Part shown: positions 1 to 10,756 of the stretch, one piece after another
Position numbering within the stretch: position 1 is the first letter of the stretch
Layout of the letters: every line of letters starts with the position of its first letter
NCBI GenBank assembly: GCA_033060915.1
Contig: CM065387.1
Span: 38,979,501 to 39,043,500 of the forward strand
Length of the DNA: 64,000 nucleotides
Source of the DNA: Euryodendron excelsum
Lineage: Eukaryota > Streptophyta > Magnoliopsida > Ericales > Pentaphylacaceae
Reading direction: 5' to 3'
Position numbers and translations under genes: made by a program
The notes under the pieces: generated by a model
What the model saw: only the letters and a program-made list of their open reading frames with translations
Database searches by the model: none
What the model was told of the DNA's origin: nothing

Positions 1-279
1 GGCTTGAGAATATTTTCGATGCCTGGCCCAAAATATTAAAAAATAATATTTTTATATTTGATCATATTTATGTATTTAGATTCTATATTATTTAACTTTA
101 TTTTTGAAGAAAAAATGTATATTTAAAAAATATTTTTAAATTAAATGGGCTGGCTTAGGCTATCTTGGAACTAATAATCTTTATTTTGGGAGGGTTTGAG
201 ATTCGGTTTTAGGGCCAATGTAATATTTTTTGGTGTAGGTCCGGTCAAGCCCAATTAGATTTGCCCAATGTCCACCCTA
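1..279. mobile_element. hAT-type MITE, partial (left copy)
   Basis: This is the inverted counterpart of the complete element at 41325-41694, cut by the window start. Its preserved end reads ...CCACCCTA and is followed at 280-287 by CTTGAAAC, the reverse complement of the 8-bp target duplication (GTTTCAAG) that flanks the right copy. It has no coding potential. Finding the same MITE at the same site in both arms shows that it inserted before the inverted duplication. Confidence 0.65.
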
Positions 280-964
280 CTTGAAACTAAGGATGGCTTA
301 CGAAGTGCAACGGTAGGGGGTCTAGGTGCTCTTTTTTTAAAAATAGTGAGTCTACTTGTCGATAGTCTAAACATCAGGGAGTGTAAGTCAAATTAACCCT
401 TTTGTAAATTAATTTGTTATTTTAAAAAATATTTGAGACTAGGAAAATATTATCTATTTTCAATATAGAAAATAAAAAATATGAGGATTAACCTTACTCG
501 ATTTAAAAATAAACAGCTATGGGATTCAATAGTTTATTTAGAATGGGTATAGAATGGTTGTTGGGGGGGGGGGGGGGGGGGGGGGGGGCGGTGGGGAGGA
601 GGGGAGAGAGTTTTAGACAAACACGTTCCATACCCGACCACTGTCATCCTTAGCCACACCTCTTTTGTTTTTCCATATTAATAAATTCTATGGGATTACT
701 CATCATTATAGAAGAACAAAATTCTATGAATACCCACAAAATACAATAGAAGAACAAAATAATAAACATTTATATGCTAATGCGTAACAATAGTTTTTTC
801 TTCTTTTTTTTTGCCAAATTATATATCGCAAAATCTTCAATCGTTAGGAAATTCAGAGATCAATTTCTTCATTTCCTTGTTGCTCTCTTCTTCACAATCT
901 CCACACTAAGCAAAATCAATTTATTTTGCAATTGAATTGGTAAATATGATGTGAAGAAAACTAA
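280..964. repeat. Outer arm of inverted duplication, no gene
   Basis: The sequence matches the reverse complement of about 40655-41316 almost throughout, with scattered substitutions and small indels. I see no coding region. It contains an uninterrupted run of 26 G at 563-588. The right arm has only scattered A/C-rich sequence at the matching place, so the G run expanded in this copy only. Confidence 0.7.
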
Positions 965-1155
965 GGAGTGCTTGGATTGCAATTTAAAAAAGCTATAAGT
1001 TAAAAACTTAAGCTAGTTCAAAAAATCAATTTTTTTTAAGTACTTTTTTTATGGTGAACCAAACGCAATTTAATCGGCTTGATGGGCCAAATGCAATTTA
1101 AAAATTCATAAGTTTAAGTTATATGCTACTAAAGAATATGGGTCCAAACACCCCC
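965..1155. mobile_element. Tourist/PIF-Harbinger-like MITE
   Basis: The left end GGAGTGCTTGGATTGC and the reverse complement of the right end, GGGGGTGTTTGGACCC, form an imperfect terminal inverted repeat. It is flanked by TAA at 962-964 and 1156-1158, the 3-bp target duplication typical of PIF/Harbinger elements. It is about 191 bp long, AT-rich and non-coding. The right arm keeps only the outermost 25 bp or so of this element (about 40630-40654). Confidence 0.6.
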
Positions 1156-1158
1156 TAA

Positions 1159-1785
1159 ACTCACTTTCTATTGCCATGATGTCCGCATTACACTACAATA
1201 AGACAACACAGAAAAACAACAATCCACAATTAACAATGACCAAAAACATTAAAGAGGGCATAGATGTCATCCCATCATAGAATATTCTACTTTCATATCA
1301 CCTAAGCTGCACAAAATAAACTAAAACAAAACTTTTTGGGCTTAGCAAAAGGAGGGTTAGCAAAATGTTTTTGTGATGGTAACTTTGCCATCGCCAATTT
1401 AAAGGAAGCATTTAAAGGGCTTCCCCATAAAAAAAGTTTGTTGAGAGAATAGGAGTGCATTGCGAATGAGCCCTAAGAAAGAAAAGTCAAATAGTGGAAT
1501 GTCAATGCTTGTAGTCAACAAGGTTTGGAACCCATGTGATGCGCCTTTCTCCAGAAACCTAGCATTTTGCGACAGCAATTTGACTTTTAGCGACTGTATT
1601 ATGCCATCAAAAATAATATTGAAAAACATAGTTTTCCATTGACAGAATTAATTGTCGCAAATAGTTCAGAAAACATGGAAGAATACGAGGACATAAGCAA
1701 ATGAATAGCACAGCTTAGTCCAAAAATAGTTGGTCAAAATTTTTTTAACTCCAAAAATGGTATATGTACAATATATTTGCATTAC
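1159..1785. other. Spacer between MITE and LINE tail
   Basis: I recognise no gene or repeat here. Two short opposed open frames (about 60-76 codons near 1399-1642) show no domain and look like chance. Confidence 0.4.
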
Positions 1786-1899
1786 TTTTTTTTTATACTT
1801 CGGAATTGAAACAAAACAAACGGAAAGGAACTAGGGTCTCACATAAACCATGCCAATCATGTCTCCCACTAAGGGAGTCAGGAGGTTCTTCAAGGAATA

Positions 1900-2441
1900 G
1901 AAATCCTTCCATTTGATCAGTTCCCAATTTGGCGAGTTTTTCAACCCAATTGACCTTGCTCTACAAGGGCTTGGGAATCCTCGATTAGAGCCCTTTTTAG
2001 GTGACCTTGCTCTACCTCATCCAGAATGAGTCTTACAGCTTCTTCAGAATTCGATTCCACCTCCACTTCATTATGATTTTTCTCTAGCATTATGGTTAGG
2101 CCTCTATATATTCCCCATAGCTCTGTTTCAATGCTGGTGCACTCCTATAGTTTCCCTATGAATCCAAGAATTTATCTGCCTCCTTCATCTCGAAAGAGTC
2201 CACCAAATCCTCCTGGATCTGGGTTCCCTCTCGAGCTCCGATCAATGTTGAGCTTAATTCTACCTGCATCAATAAAGTTCCATTTGATTAGTTTAGGTAT
2301 TACTTGATCCTTGGTCTCGAGAGGGAGAAAAACCTTTAAAATTTCATTAGCATATTTTCCTTCCTGGGTGATATTTCCATGGGTATCATTATCTTCATTT
2401 TCAAAAACTTTCTTATTTTTATCTTCCCAGATTTGCCACAT
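1900..2441 (-). pseudogene. LINE RNase H-like domain (RVT_3), broken
   Basis: The minus-strand frame from 2441 to 2172 contains KLNIDRSSRGNPDPGGFGGL followed by FRDEGG. This matches the N-terminal part of the plant LINE RNase H domain, whose consensus is KLNxDGSxxGNPGxxGxGGxxRDxxG. The usual DG is DR here. Past a stop near 2172 the same frame still shows the helix region with ETELWGIYRGLTIMLEKN and then EVESNSEEAVRLILDEVE, down to about 2000. In the family this domain removes RNA from the cDNA hybrid. It is a dead remnant. Confidence 0.75.
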
Positions 2442-2477
2442 GGAAGTGACAAAGAGGGTGTTCCAGTTCTGGTCACG

Positions 2478-2750
2478 CTAATTGATATGTTTCCTTTTAA
2501 GATTAGAGAATATCCATTCTATAATTGGCTTCCCTCTATCTCTTGAGAACCAATGACTACCCATTATGTCCCAAACTTCTTTAGCTTTGTAGCAATCCCT
2601 AAGCACATGGCTTAGAGACTCACTATGAATATTGCATTTGGGACACAAATCATTAGTATTAAGATCCCTAACAACACGCATTTGGTTGGTAAGTAATTTT
2701 TTGTGCATAATCTTCCAAATAAAAGTCTTAAATTTTTGAAGTGTTTTCAT
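2478..2750 (-). pseudogene. LINE zf-RVT domain, copy 1
   Basis: The 90-codon minus frame carries the zf-RVT (reverse transcriptase zinc-binding) signature: FKTFIWKIMHKKLLTNQMRV, then C-x2-C (CPKC), H-x3-LSHVLRDC and KEVWD. It is nearly identical to the frame at 3313-3603, from which it is separated by one unit of the tandem duplication. This copy has a one-codon deletion in WDIMGSHW, where the other reads WDILMGSHW. It is non-functional as a fragment. Confidence 0.8.
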
Positions 2751-3312
2751 TTTCCAAATCTAGTTCCAACAATTAAGAACATAGTTAGCATCAGTTAATT
2801 TATCATAGGTAGAAACAATAGAAAACTTATTATTTGACTCAACAAGCCAAGTAGGAGTATCAGGATAAGATTTCTCTAGATATCTTCCATATCTGAAAGT
2901 GAAAGAAAATTCTGGATAGAACTAATGTCCCAGTCACCATCCTTATTAATGATGCTTGACACTTTAGCATTATCACGTATATGAGCTATTGGGGAAATGG
3001 TAGCCAAAGTATCGTTGCCACACCATTTGTCCTGCCACAGACATATGGTTTTTCCATCTCCTACAGTCCATTTAGTTCCTTTTTTAAGAAGGTCTCTACT
3101 CTTAATAATGCTTTTTCACGTATAAGATGTTGTTCTCTTAGCGGGCCATTCGAATACGGAGTGTTTCCTAAGGTATTTTTGTTTTAAAACTTGAGTCCAA
3201 AGGCCCTTTTCTCCTGGGTGATACTTCCATGGGCATCATTATCTTCATTTTCAAAAACTTTCTTATTTTTATCTTCCCAGATTTGCCACATGGAAGTGAC
3301 AAAGAGGGTGTT

Positions 3313-3603
3313 CTAGTTCAGGTCACGCTGATTGATATGTTTCCTTTTAAGATTAGCGGATATCCATTCTATAATTGGCTTCCCTCTATCTCTTGAGAAC
3401 CAATGGCTACCCATTAATATGTCCCAAACTTCTTTAGCTTTGTAGCAATCCCTAAGCACATGACTTAGAGACTCACTATGGATATTGCATCTAGGACACA
3501 AATCATTAGTAGTAAGACCACTAACAACACGCATTTGGTTGGTAAGTAATTTTTTGTGCATAATCTTCCAAATAAAAGTCTTAAGTTTAGGGGGAATTTT
3601 CAT
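3313..3603 (-). pseudogene. LINE zf-RVT domain, copy 2
   Basis: This 96-codon minus frame holds PKLKTFIWKIMHKKLLTNQM, CPRC, the H/C pair in ESLSHVLRDC, and KEVWDILMGSHW. It is the paralogue of 2478-2750 and the better preserved of the two. It lies directly downstream of the RT thumb remnant, in the usual L1 order RT, zf-RVT, RNase H. Confidence 0.8.
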
Positions 3604-4069
3604 TTTCCAAATCTAGTTCCAACCATTAAGAGCACACTTAGCATCAGTTAATTTATCATAGGCAGAAACAATAGAAAACTCATTATTTGAGTCAGCAAGC
3701 CAAGTAGGAGTATCAGGATAAGATTTCTCTGGATATCCTCCATATCTGAAAGTGAAAGAAAATTTTGGATAGAACTAATGTCCCGGTCACCATCTTTATG
3801 CTTGACACTTTAGCATGATCGTGAATATGAGTTGTTGGGGAAGTGGTAGCCAAAGTATCATTGCCACACCATTTGTCCTACCATAGAGATATGGTTTTTC
3901 CATCTCCTACAGTCCATTTAGTTCCTTTTTTAAGGTCTTTACTCTTAATAATGTTTTTCCATGTATGAGATGCTCTCCTCTTAGCAGGCCATTCGAATAG
4001 GGAGTGTTTCCTAAGGTATTTTAGTTTTAAAACTTGAGTCCAAACCCCCTTTTCCCCACTAATGATTTT

Positions 4070-4829
4070 TTAACCCAACTTAGATAGTTGAGCTATATTT
4101 TGTTCCTTGGCTTTTCTAATCCCTAAGCCACCTTTGTCTTTCTTATTGCAAACATCGTCCCAATTAACTAAATGGTTATGTTTATTATTTTCATTATCAC
4201 CCCATAGGAAATTCCTATTGATATTGGCAATGTTCTTGGTGATGTTTCTAGGTAATTCCAAAGTCTACATGGTATAAGAGGGGATGGCTATGGTAACAGC
4301 TTGAATAAGGGTGGTTCTACCAACAAGGGAGAGCATATTTGCTTTCCATCCTGCCAACCTCTTATGGATTTTCTCAAGAATGTAGTTGTAATGGTTAGCA
4401 TTAATTATCTTATGGGGGATAAGGACACCCAAATACTTAGCTAGATCTTGCGTGAGGGGGATGCCATTTAGTAAGCTAAGGGTTGTGGCTTGAGTTCTAG
4501 GTATATTTGGGGACACAAAAAGTTTGAGCTTGGTAAGGACCTCTTTAACACTATTGCAATTATCAATGTCAGCTTTAGTAAATAATAGCAAATCATCTAC
4601 AAAAGATAAATGTGTTATACATGGACCATTTTTTTGAAGCTTTGATACTTTTCCAATCCCCTTCATTAACACTTTTGTTAATCAACATAGATAATCTTTC
4701 CATACAAAGGACAAAGAGGTAAGGAGATACGGGATCACCTTGTCTAAGACCCCTCTTGAGAAATTCAAGAAGGCTTTCACCATTCCAAAGGATAGATGTA
4801 CTAACAGTAGTCACAGATTGCATAATAAG
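4070..4829 (-). pseudogene. LINE reverse transcriptase, C-terminal half
   Basis: Minus frames give the RT palm motifs RGLRQGDPVSPYLFVLCMER, then GPCITHLSFVDDLLLFTKAD, which holds the catalytic (F/Y)xDD box as FVDD. After these come YLGVLIPHK, LAGWKANMLSLVGRTTLIQA and the thumb segment NRNFLWGDNENNKH with KDKGGLGIRKAKEQN. A short deletion after KEVL removes about 15 residues that the right-arm copy retains (NEFCDCSGQRINLTK). A frameshift lies near 4600-4670. The upstream palm motifs are at 11261-11745 beyond the inserted LTR. Confidence 0.85.
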
Positions 4830-5270
4830 TGTCGCGCCACGGTTTTTGGGGTGCCCAAGGTCCTTTCGGCTCGGAGACCCTAAAGTACAGAACTCTGTCA
4901 CTAGAACTCGTCCTCCTAGAAGGACAAGTGCGACTAGGTTTGAAAATTGATTTGACTAAGGGCTTTTTAGAAAAATATGAGTCGCCACCTAACTTTGATT
5001 AAGGTGAGTTAGGTTACCTAAAACTAAGCATTAATCCAAAGATTAAACTTAGAGTTTTTGAAAAAGGTTTTTGAAAACTCCCTCAAAAGAGGGTTTTTAA
5101 AAAAATAGGTTGTTTGGCAACCTTTAGAAAGATTTAAGCCCTTTTTAAAAAAATAACTCCATTTTGGTCTTTCGAAGACAGAAATCTATGGTCCAGGGGT
5201 TGGTTACGTGTAAGGAAGATATCCTAAGATCATCACCCTACCCCGCCCTTTCAGTACCTACATGTCTAAT

Positions 5271-6832
5271 TGGTTCATCCCTTCCACGCTCACCGCGATG
5301 GGGGTGCTTGTAGTTTAAGTGGGGTACTCCCACTATCGTGTTCTCCCAAGAGACCTGTGCCAATTTAGCAATAGGAACGAGTAGACTTTAGAAATATGTT
5401 CAGATTGCAACCGCAAACCAAGAGTGAAATCGATTGCTATGTTAGCTAAAATTTGACCAAAAATATTTTGGTGTTTGAGGGTTTGATTTACCAACAACTA
5501 GGCAAGCAATTAAAATGAAATTTAAACCTACAACTTACTTCTAGCTAAAGTGAATTGACAATTATGCAAATTCTACTACAACAACCACACTTAACACTAA
5601 ATCAACTCTTAATTTAACCGGAATTCTAAATTAACACAAATAGAGATTTAACTTGATTAAAGAAGGAGGTTTGGGTTCAAATGTTCCAATCTACCAATTC
5701 TAGCATAGAATTTGAAATGGGGAGTTTCGGTTAACTCGAATCAAGAACCGTCCAAAGGCCCTTGATTCGGAAGATTTAGCTTTGAAATTTTAGGGTTCTC
5801 TAATTATTTTGGAATTAAGTTTTTTCCTAATTTATGGGTTCTTAGGAAATAAATCACATGTTATTAACTATGATTATAGATCTAAGATTTCTACACAAAT
5901 TAATTCCAACATAATTAGAGAAAAATAAGTAAACAAGATATTCAATGAAATTCAAGAACTCTCCTTTCATTTTCCATGCATTCCTTGGTAGATCTTCACA
6001 TTTGCTCCCAAACTATGAGTTTAGCTTGAAGAATCCATGGTTGAAGGCTTTCCAAAGTGTAGAAACCACATCTTGATTTTAACTCAAAAGTGTATATATA
6101 TTGAAATGTAGAGAATATGAGAGTTTACACTAAATCAACCCAAGAAATCTATCTAAATACCTCCAAAAGTCCTAAATACAACAAAGTAAATTGAATCTAA
6201 GCAAAATACAAGACTTTCCACTCTTTTTCCTCTCTAACCGCGGTTGTTAACCCTAAAATCTGATATCCCATCTTTTCTTCGACTGCTGGGTTGTAGGGCA
6301 AATCTGCACTTACCATCCAAAGTGCGTCTTAAGTGCGTCCGATATGCGTCAGGACGCACCGTCCGGACGGTGCCATAACCGTTCGGACGGTTATTTCACC
6401 GTTCGGACGGTCTTCGAACAAGGAAATTCGGCTCTGTAATTCTTCGAACGGAAAAAGACGACTCTGGAACGGCTTTGGACGGGAAATATAGACTCTGGAA
6501 CTCCAATATCCGTCGCACCGTCCGAACGGTAATTCGCCCGTCTGAACGGGGTGTCCAAACGGTCACTTGCCCGTCTGAACGGCCTAGGCGTCCGAACGGT
6601 AATCTGTCCGTCCGAACACACCATCCGAACGGTTTAACCGTCCGAACGGTCCGTCCGGACGGTCTTCTCTCCTTTAAGCCCCTTTTTCCACCAATTTAAT
6701 ACCAAAAACTTGCAATATAAATATAAAAAACAGTTTAGATCAATTTATTGCTAAAAATCCATAATAATACCCATATAGAGGCTATCAAACACTTCATTAG
6801 GGGACAAAGATTACACTTTTAGAGTGGAATCA
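5271..6832 (-). mobile_element. Nested solo LTR of family S
   Basis: It starts TGGTTCATCC and ends GAGTGGAATCA, and is flanked by CTAAT at 5266-5270 and 6833-6837. The empty site is visible in the sister LTR, which reads ACATGTCTATTCACCC near 20752, where this copy reads ACATGTCTAAT | insert | CTAATCACCC. The 3' end (GATTACACTTTTAGAGTGGAATCA-like) matches the terminus of the right-arm family S copy at 37688. Parts near 5860-6060 match the reverse of 14110-14260. The strand is given relative to the copy at 13151-14777. It carries no coding region. Confidence 0.85.
6356..6662. repeat. Cluster of 12-14-bp palindromes (CCGTCCGAACGG type)
   Basis: About thirteen copies of a self-complementary word, ACCGTCCGGACGGT / ACCGTTCGGACGGT / ACCGTCCGAACGGT and close variants, lie within 300 bp. 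They are separated by short AT-containing spacers. Related but fewer copies occur at the matching place in the other family S LTRs (about 13505-13625 and 37190-37325), where many bases have drifted by C-to-T or G-to-A changes. Confidence 0.8.
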
Positions 6833-7739
6833 CTAATCACCCTTTGTTCACTCACTAGAATAACCGGTTACCATTGTCTACTTAATATCCACTTTAGAAT
6901 TTTGAAAAATGGGGTTTAGTCATCACTTTTCTGATGGGTAATGCATGATGCAAGTTTGTGGAAGAAGTTTGAAAATAGTAAAGGCTTTGGACAAGTTTGG
7001 AATAGGAATTTTGAATGGATTAGAATTTTTGAAAAAGGGATTGGAGTTGGAATAAAAGTCATGACCGAACCATTTTAGGTTGCCTATGTATCTTATTTGG
7101 CGAGAATCAGGTCATTCATAGTTCGGGCAAGAGCTCGATGGAAAATCGGCGCATTAGGGCCTTTGGAAGGTTTGAAGATACTTTTGGGTCTTTAGAGAAG
7201 TTTAAGACACTTTGAGGTCTTTGGAGGAGTTTAAGACACTTTGAGGTCTTTGGAAATTTAAGACCCTTTGTGGTCTTGGAGGTTTTGACTTGAAATTGAA
7301 TGGTGGAGCGTTTCTTGAAAATGTTTTTGGATCAACTTGAGGGAGTTTCGAAAAAATGCTTTAGCATGTCTCAAGAAAATTTAAAAGTATTTTTGAAGTC
7401 TTGTTTTGAAAACCTTAGAGGCATGTTTTGATGAATTAATTTTTGAAAGTAGTTTTTGGAAAGGGCTAAGGGTTTGGAATCCTAATATGGACAACCTTGG
7501 AGGTTATTCTTGATTTATCATTTCTCCTTGGAATCCTTAGCCATGAGAGGGCTAGGGACACCTTAGATTTGTGACTCTTTAAAAACATTTTTGGAAAGGT
7601 CTTGAAGAGGGAATGTAAGAATATTTGAAGAGTTTATGGAGTTGGTTTTTTGAAATCAAGAAAATAGGAGGTTTTGAAAAAATAAGCTATGAGAATAGTT
7701 TGAAAATTTGAATGATCATTTAGAAAAGGGTTCAAGAGT

Positions 7740-8075
7740 TGGAACCTTGAAGTGTACTAACATAGGTTGAGTTAGCCTAGGGTTAGGGGTAACCTAAAGT
7801 TAACTAACTTGGGTTAGGTCAACCTAGGGTTAAGATGACCTATGGTTAACTAACTCGGGTTAGGTTAACCTAAGGTTAAGATGACTTAGGGTTAACTAAC
7901 TAGGGTAGGGTTAACCTAAAGTAAGTGAACTATGGTCAAGTTAACCTAGGGTTAGACAACTAGGGTCAAGTTAACCTAGGGTTGGTCAACTAAGGTCAAG
8001 TTAACCTAGGGTTTGGTAACTAGGGTCAAGTTAACCTAGGGTTGGTCAACTAGGGTCAAGTTAACCTAGGGTTGG
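7740..8075. repeat. About 30-bp tandem repeat array in LTR
   Basis: The last five units are regular at about 30 bp: GGTCAAGTTAACCTAGGGTT followed by GGTCAACTAG. Units before 7920 are more degenerate (GGGTTAACTAACT, GGTTAACCTAAGGTTAAG). Related arrays occur in reverse at 11850-11925 and again at 38885-39035, which shows these fragments belong to the same LTR family. The unit holds the palindromic core TTAACCTAGGGTTA and is not a telomere repeat. Confidence 0.75.
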
Positions 8076-9435
8076 ATTGAAAGATGATTTTGAAGTGTGG
8101 TTTGGTGCATTTTTGGAAAGAGTTTTGGAAAACAAAACATGTTATGCGATGGACTTTAGTAGGCCATCTCTTTGAAGATCATTTCCATGAAAATTTTAAC
8201 TCTAGTTAAGAGTATGGTTTGTATGAGTGGTGCTTGGAGACCATTCCAAGAAAGGTTTCCTCATGGCCATTATAACCACTATCTTGACAAGAGTATAAGG
8301 AGTCAAAAATCAACATAACGATAGCAATTTTTGGAAAATCATTTTTTATGCAAAGATGGAGAGAATACATTTTTGAAAATCATCTTTTGAGAAGGATTTT
8401 GAAAACCATTTTTCAAGGGGAACATTCCGTCAAGAGAGGGTCATATGGCCAACAAAAGGGAGATCACTCGAGAGAGGGTTCCATGGGGCCATTCCAACCA
8501 CTAAACTTGAGAGAATAGGAACCATAGAAATCAAAGAGTTTGAACATCATTCTTAGGTGAGCATAAAGAGAAAAGGGAGACCACTCAAGAGAGGGTTCCA
8601 TGGGGCCATTTTAACCACTAAATTTGAGAGAATGGAAACCTTGAAAATCAGAGAGTTTGAAGGCAACTTTTATGCAAGTTGCAATGCAATGATGCAAAAA
8701 TGTGAATTAGGGGGTAGTGAGGGATTTTCCAAGGCATGACACCTAAGGTCTCATCTTAAACTTCAAGGGGCAACTCTTGGAACGATTTTGAAAGAAACGT
8801 AGAACTTGGAAATGGCATAAAATTAAGAGTAATGTAAGCATTGTGGAGCATGACAATAAGCATAAAATAAAGCCAAGCACACAAGACATGACCAAGATAG
8901 CAATATGCAAGGGGTCATGATTCATATACAAGGCTTTTAGGCTACACCACATAAACAAGGGGCTCCTAGGCCATACCATCTTAAAGTAGGCTAGTGAGAG
9001 GTCCCCCTAGACGGTGGCTGTCACTTGCTTTCCTCTATGCATGATCTAAGAGCCCTCTTGGCTCAAGCATGCAAGAAAGGGGGGTTGAAGATGAGGATTA
9101 AAATAGAGAATAGCCTAAGTAGGCTAAGAGGGAGAAGAGAAGAGTGGGGGAGAGCATAAATGTAAAAAGGATACCACCTTTTGCCTTCAACACACTTGTA
9201 GTCTTCAATGGATGTCTTGATTGGAGCTTGAGTGACTTCAAGAAGGCTTGAGAGGCTAGAGTGGAGTGTATAAGTGTGTATGAGGCCTTGTATGTGGAGT
9301 GTATAGGCTTAGGAGGGGTAGAATCTAGCCTAAGTGTTGGAGGGGAGGAATATATGTAGAGATTCGAGTTTCTGAAGTGATTTCAGCAGAACTTCGTATC
9401 AATTTCAGACCTGGAATATGTAAGGGGGGAGGCCT

Positions 9436-9445
9436 CTATTTATAG
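9436..9445 (-). promoter_or_regulatory. LTR TATA box (family L)
   Basis: On the minus strand this reads CTATAAATAG followed by AGGCC, a canonical plant TATA box. It lies about 1.8 kb downstream of the LTR sense start and is conserved in position with 23437-23446 and 61304-61313. It implies an R region starting about 30 bp further on, near 9405. Confidence 0.7.
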
Positions 9446-9485
9446 GCAATCTAGAACAGGCCTGGCACATGTGCTACATGCGCAT

Positions 9486-9500
9486 GGCCAAAATTTGGCC
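9486..9500. promoter_or_regulatory. 15-bp palindrome upstream of LTR TATA box
   Basis: GGCCAAAATTTGGCC is a perfect odd-centred palindrome ending 41 bp upstream (sense) of the TATA box. The sister LTR has GGCCAAAATTTGGCT at 23484-23498, 38 bp from its TATA box. Flanks differ between copies, but both flanks are themselves short dyads (GCATG...CATGC-like here, GGCGCTA...GGCGCC-like there). A protein-binding site is a reasonable guess. Confidence 0.5.
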
Positions 9501-10756
9501 TTACGCATGTAGGATATGCACAGGTACTATTCCATTGCCAGAATGACACGTGGCACCCTATGTACTGGTTAAATCTCGATCGTTGATCGAAAGTCGATCG
9601 ATCTGATCAAAATTTGAGCGCATGTAGCATACGTTCCATCACCGGGAAGGTTCGTCCAAACTTTGCCTCGATAATTGAGTCAATTGGGAAGGTTTCGGGG
9701 GAATCGGTTGCACTCGGGATGTTCTTCTAGTGCCTCCTATGAACTTTTAATGTTTTCGAAAAGTTTGAATTATGTTTGGAGGTGAGTGATATTGTCTTGG
9801 GAAGTGTGCCAAAAAGGTTACTTTTGCGGAGCGTTTGTGGTACGCTCCCTGGGTGTTTGAAAGTGACTGTTTTCGTTTCATGTGATCAAGGCCTTCGAGA
9901 AGCGATCTATTCGATCAGATCGTACCGATGGAAAGTACTCTAGAAATACTTTTTGGAATTCCCAAATTTACACATTTCTTAAGTCATTTGATGGTGCGTT
10001 TTGATTAGGGAATCGGAGAAAAAGTCAACCTTGGCAGACTATCTGCGAGACGCTCTAGGGGTTGCTGAAAGTCATAGTTTGCACATCGTACGATGGAGGG
10101 CTTCGAGAGGCGATCCATTCAATCAAACCGTATAGATGGAAAGATCTATGGACGAGCTTTCGAGAATTTCTTGATTTACGCATTTCTCAAGTCGGTTGAC
10201 GGTGCGTTATAACCAGGGAATCGGGGGAAAAGACAATTTAGGCGGAGCGTCTGCGAGACGCTCCAGGGAACTTTTATTGCATTGTGTGAGCTTAGTGTCA
10301 TAGGGTGTTCCTTAGGTTAAACAAGGGCGTGTGGTGAAACCCTCCGCTCGAAATCCTAAGGCCGGTGCTGTTTCGGGGCATTTTTGGGCTTCTAGGGACA
10401 AAACGGTCATTTTAACCAGAGTCGGCTGAAAATGGTCAAGAATGGTTTGGTGTGTCGTGTTAAGTGTGTAGGGCTGCTCAGGGATAGTTTTGAGAGAGTC
10501 TTTTACCGTTCAACAGGGTTTATGCCGTGCTAAGGTGTTCAGGGGTAAAATGGTCATTTTGACCAGAACGAGCCGGAATAGGACCGGATTTGGACTAAAT
10601 GGCGTGTGGGGGATGCCTAATGGTTTAGTAACATTTTGGAAGGATGGACTTATTGTTTTGAGGGATTTTAAACTTTCCCAAAACGTGCCTGGAGGCTCAA
10701 GGGGCAGGTTTGGTCATTTTTCACCGAGTCAGGCTAGCAAGCGCCAGTGTTAACTT

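Larger units (their letters stand above)
2362..4056. repeat. Two-copy tandem duplication of about 849 bp inside the LINE
   Basis: Unit A (about 2362-3208) and unit B (about 3211-4056) align end to end. Both begin CTGGGTGATA(T/C)TTCCATGGG and end with GTTTTAAAACTTGAGTCCAAA. They differ at scattered positions and by small indels of a few per cent. Each unit carries the end of the RT region plus one zf-RVT domain, so the LINE reads RT - zf-RVT - partial RT - zf-RVT - RNase H. Confidence 0.85.
1786..4829 (-). mobile_element. L1-type LINE, 3' portion
   Basis: Read on the minus strand, this continues the reverse transcriptase interrupted at 4829 and runs through the RT thumb, a zf-RVT domain, an RNase H-like domain and a short 3' UTR. 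It ends in an oligo(A) (T9 at 1786-1794 on the plus strand). The body carries many stops. A tandem duplication doubles the zf-RVT part (see 2362-4056). The upstream part is at 11261-11745. The endonuclease and ORF1 are absent, so the insertion is 5'-truncated or was later cut. Confidence 0.85.

Noticed and set aside
6300..6670. Palindrome words shared by two unrelated LTR families
   Set aside because: On closer reading the words lie inside a nested family S LTR (5271-6832, TSD CTAAT), so they are a feature of one family.
6475..6699. Opposed 70-77-codon open frames in the palindrome cluster
   Set aside because: They arise because the palindromic words lack stop codons on both strands. The translations are arginine/proline-rich low-complexity sequence.
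7740..8075. Interstitial telomere repeat (TTTAGGG-like words)
   Set aside because: The regular unit is about 30 bp (GGTCAAGTTAACCTAGGGTT...). TTTAGGG never repeats in tandem, and the array belongs to the LTR family.
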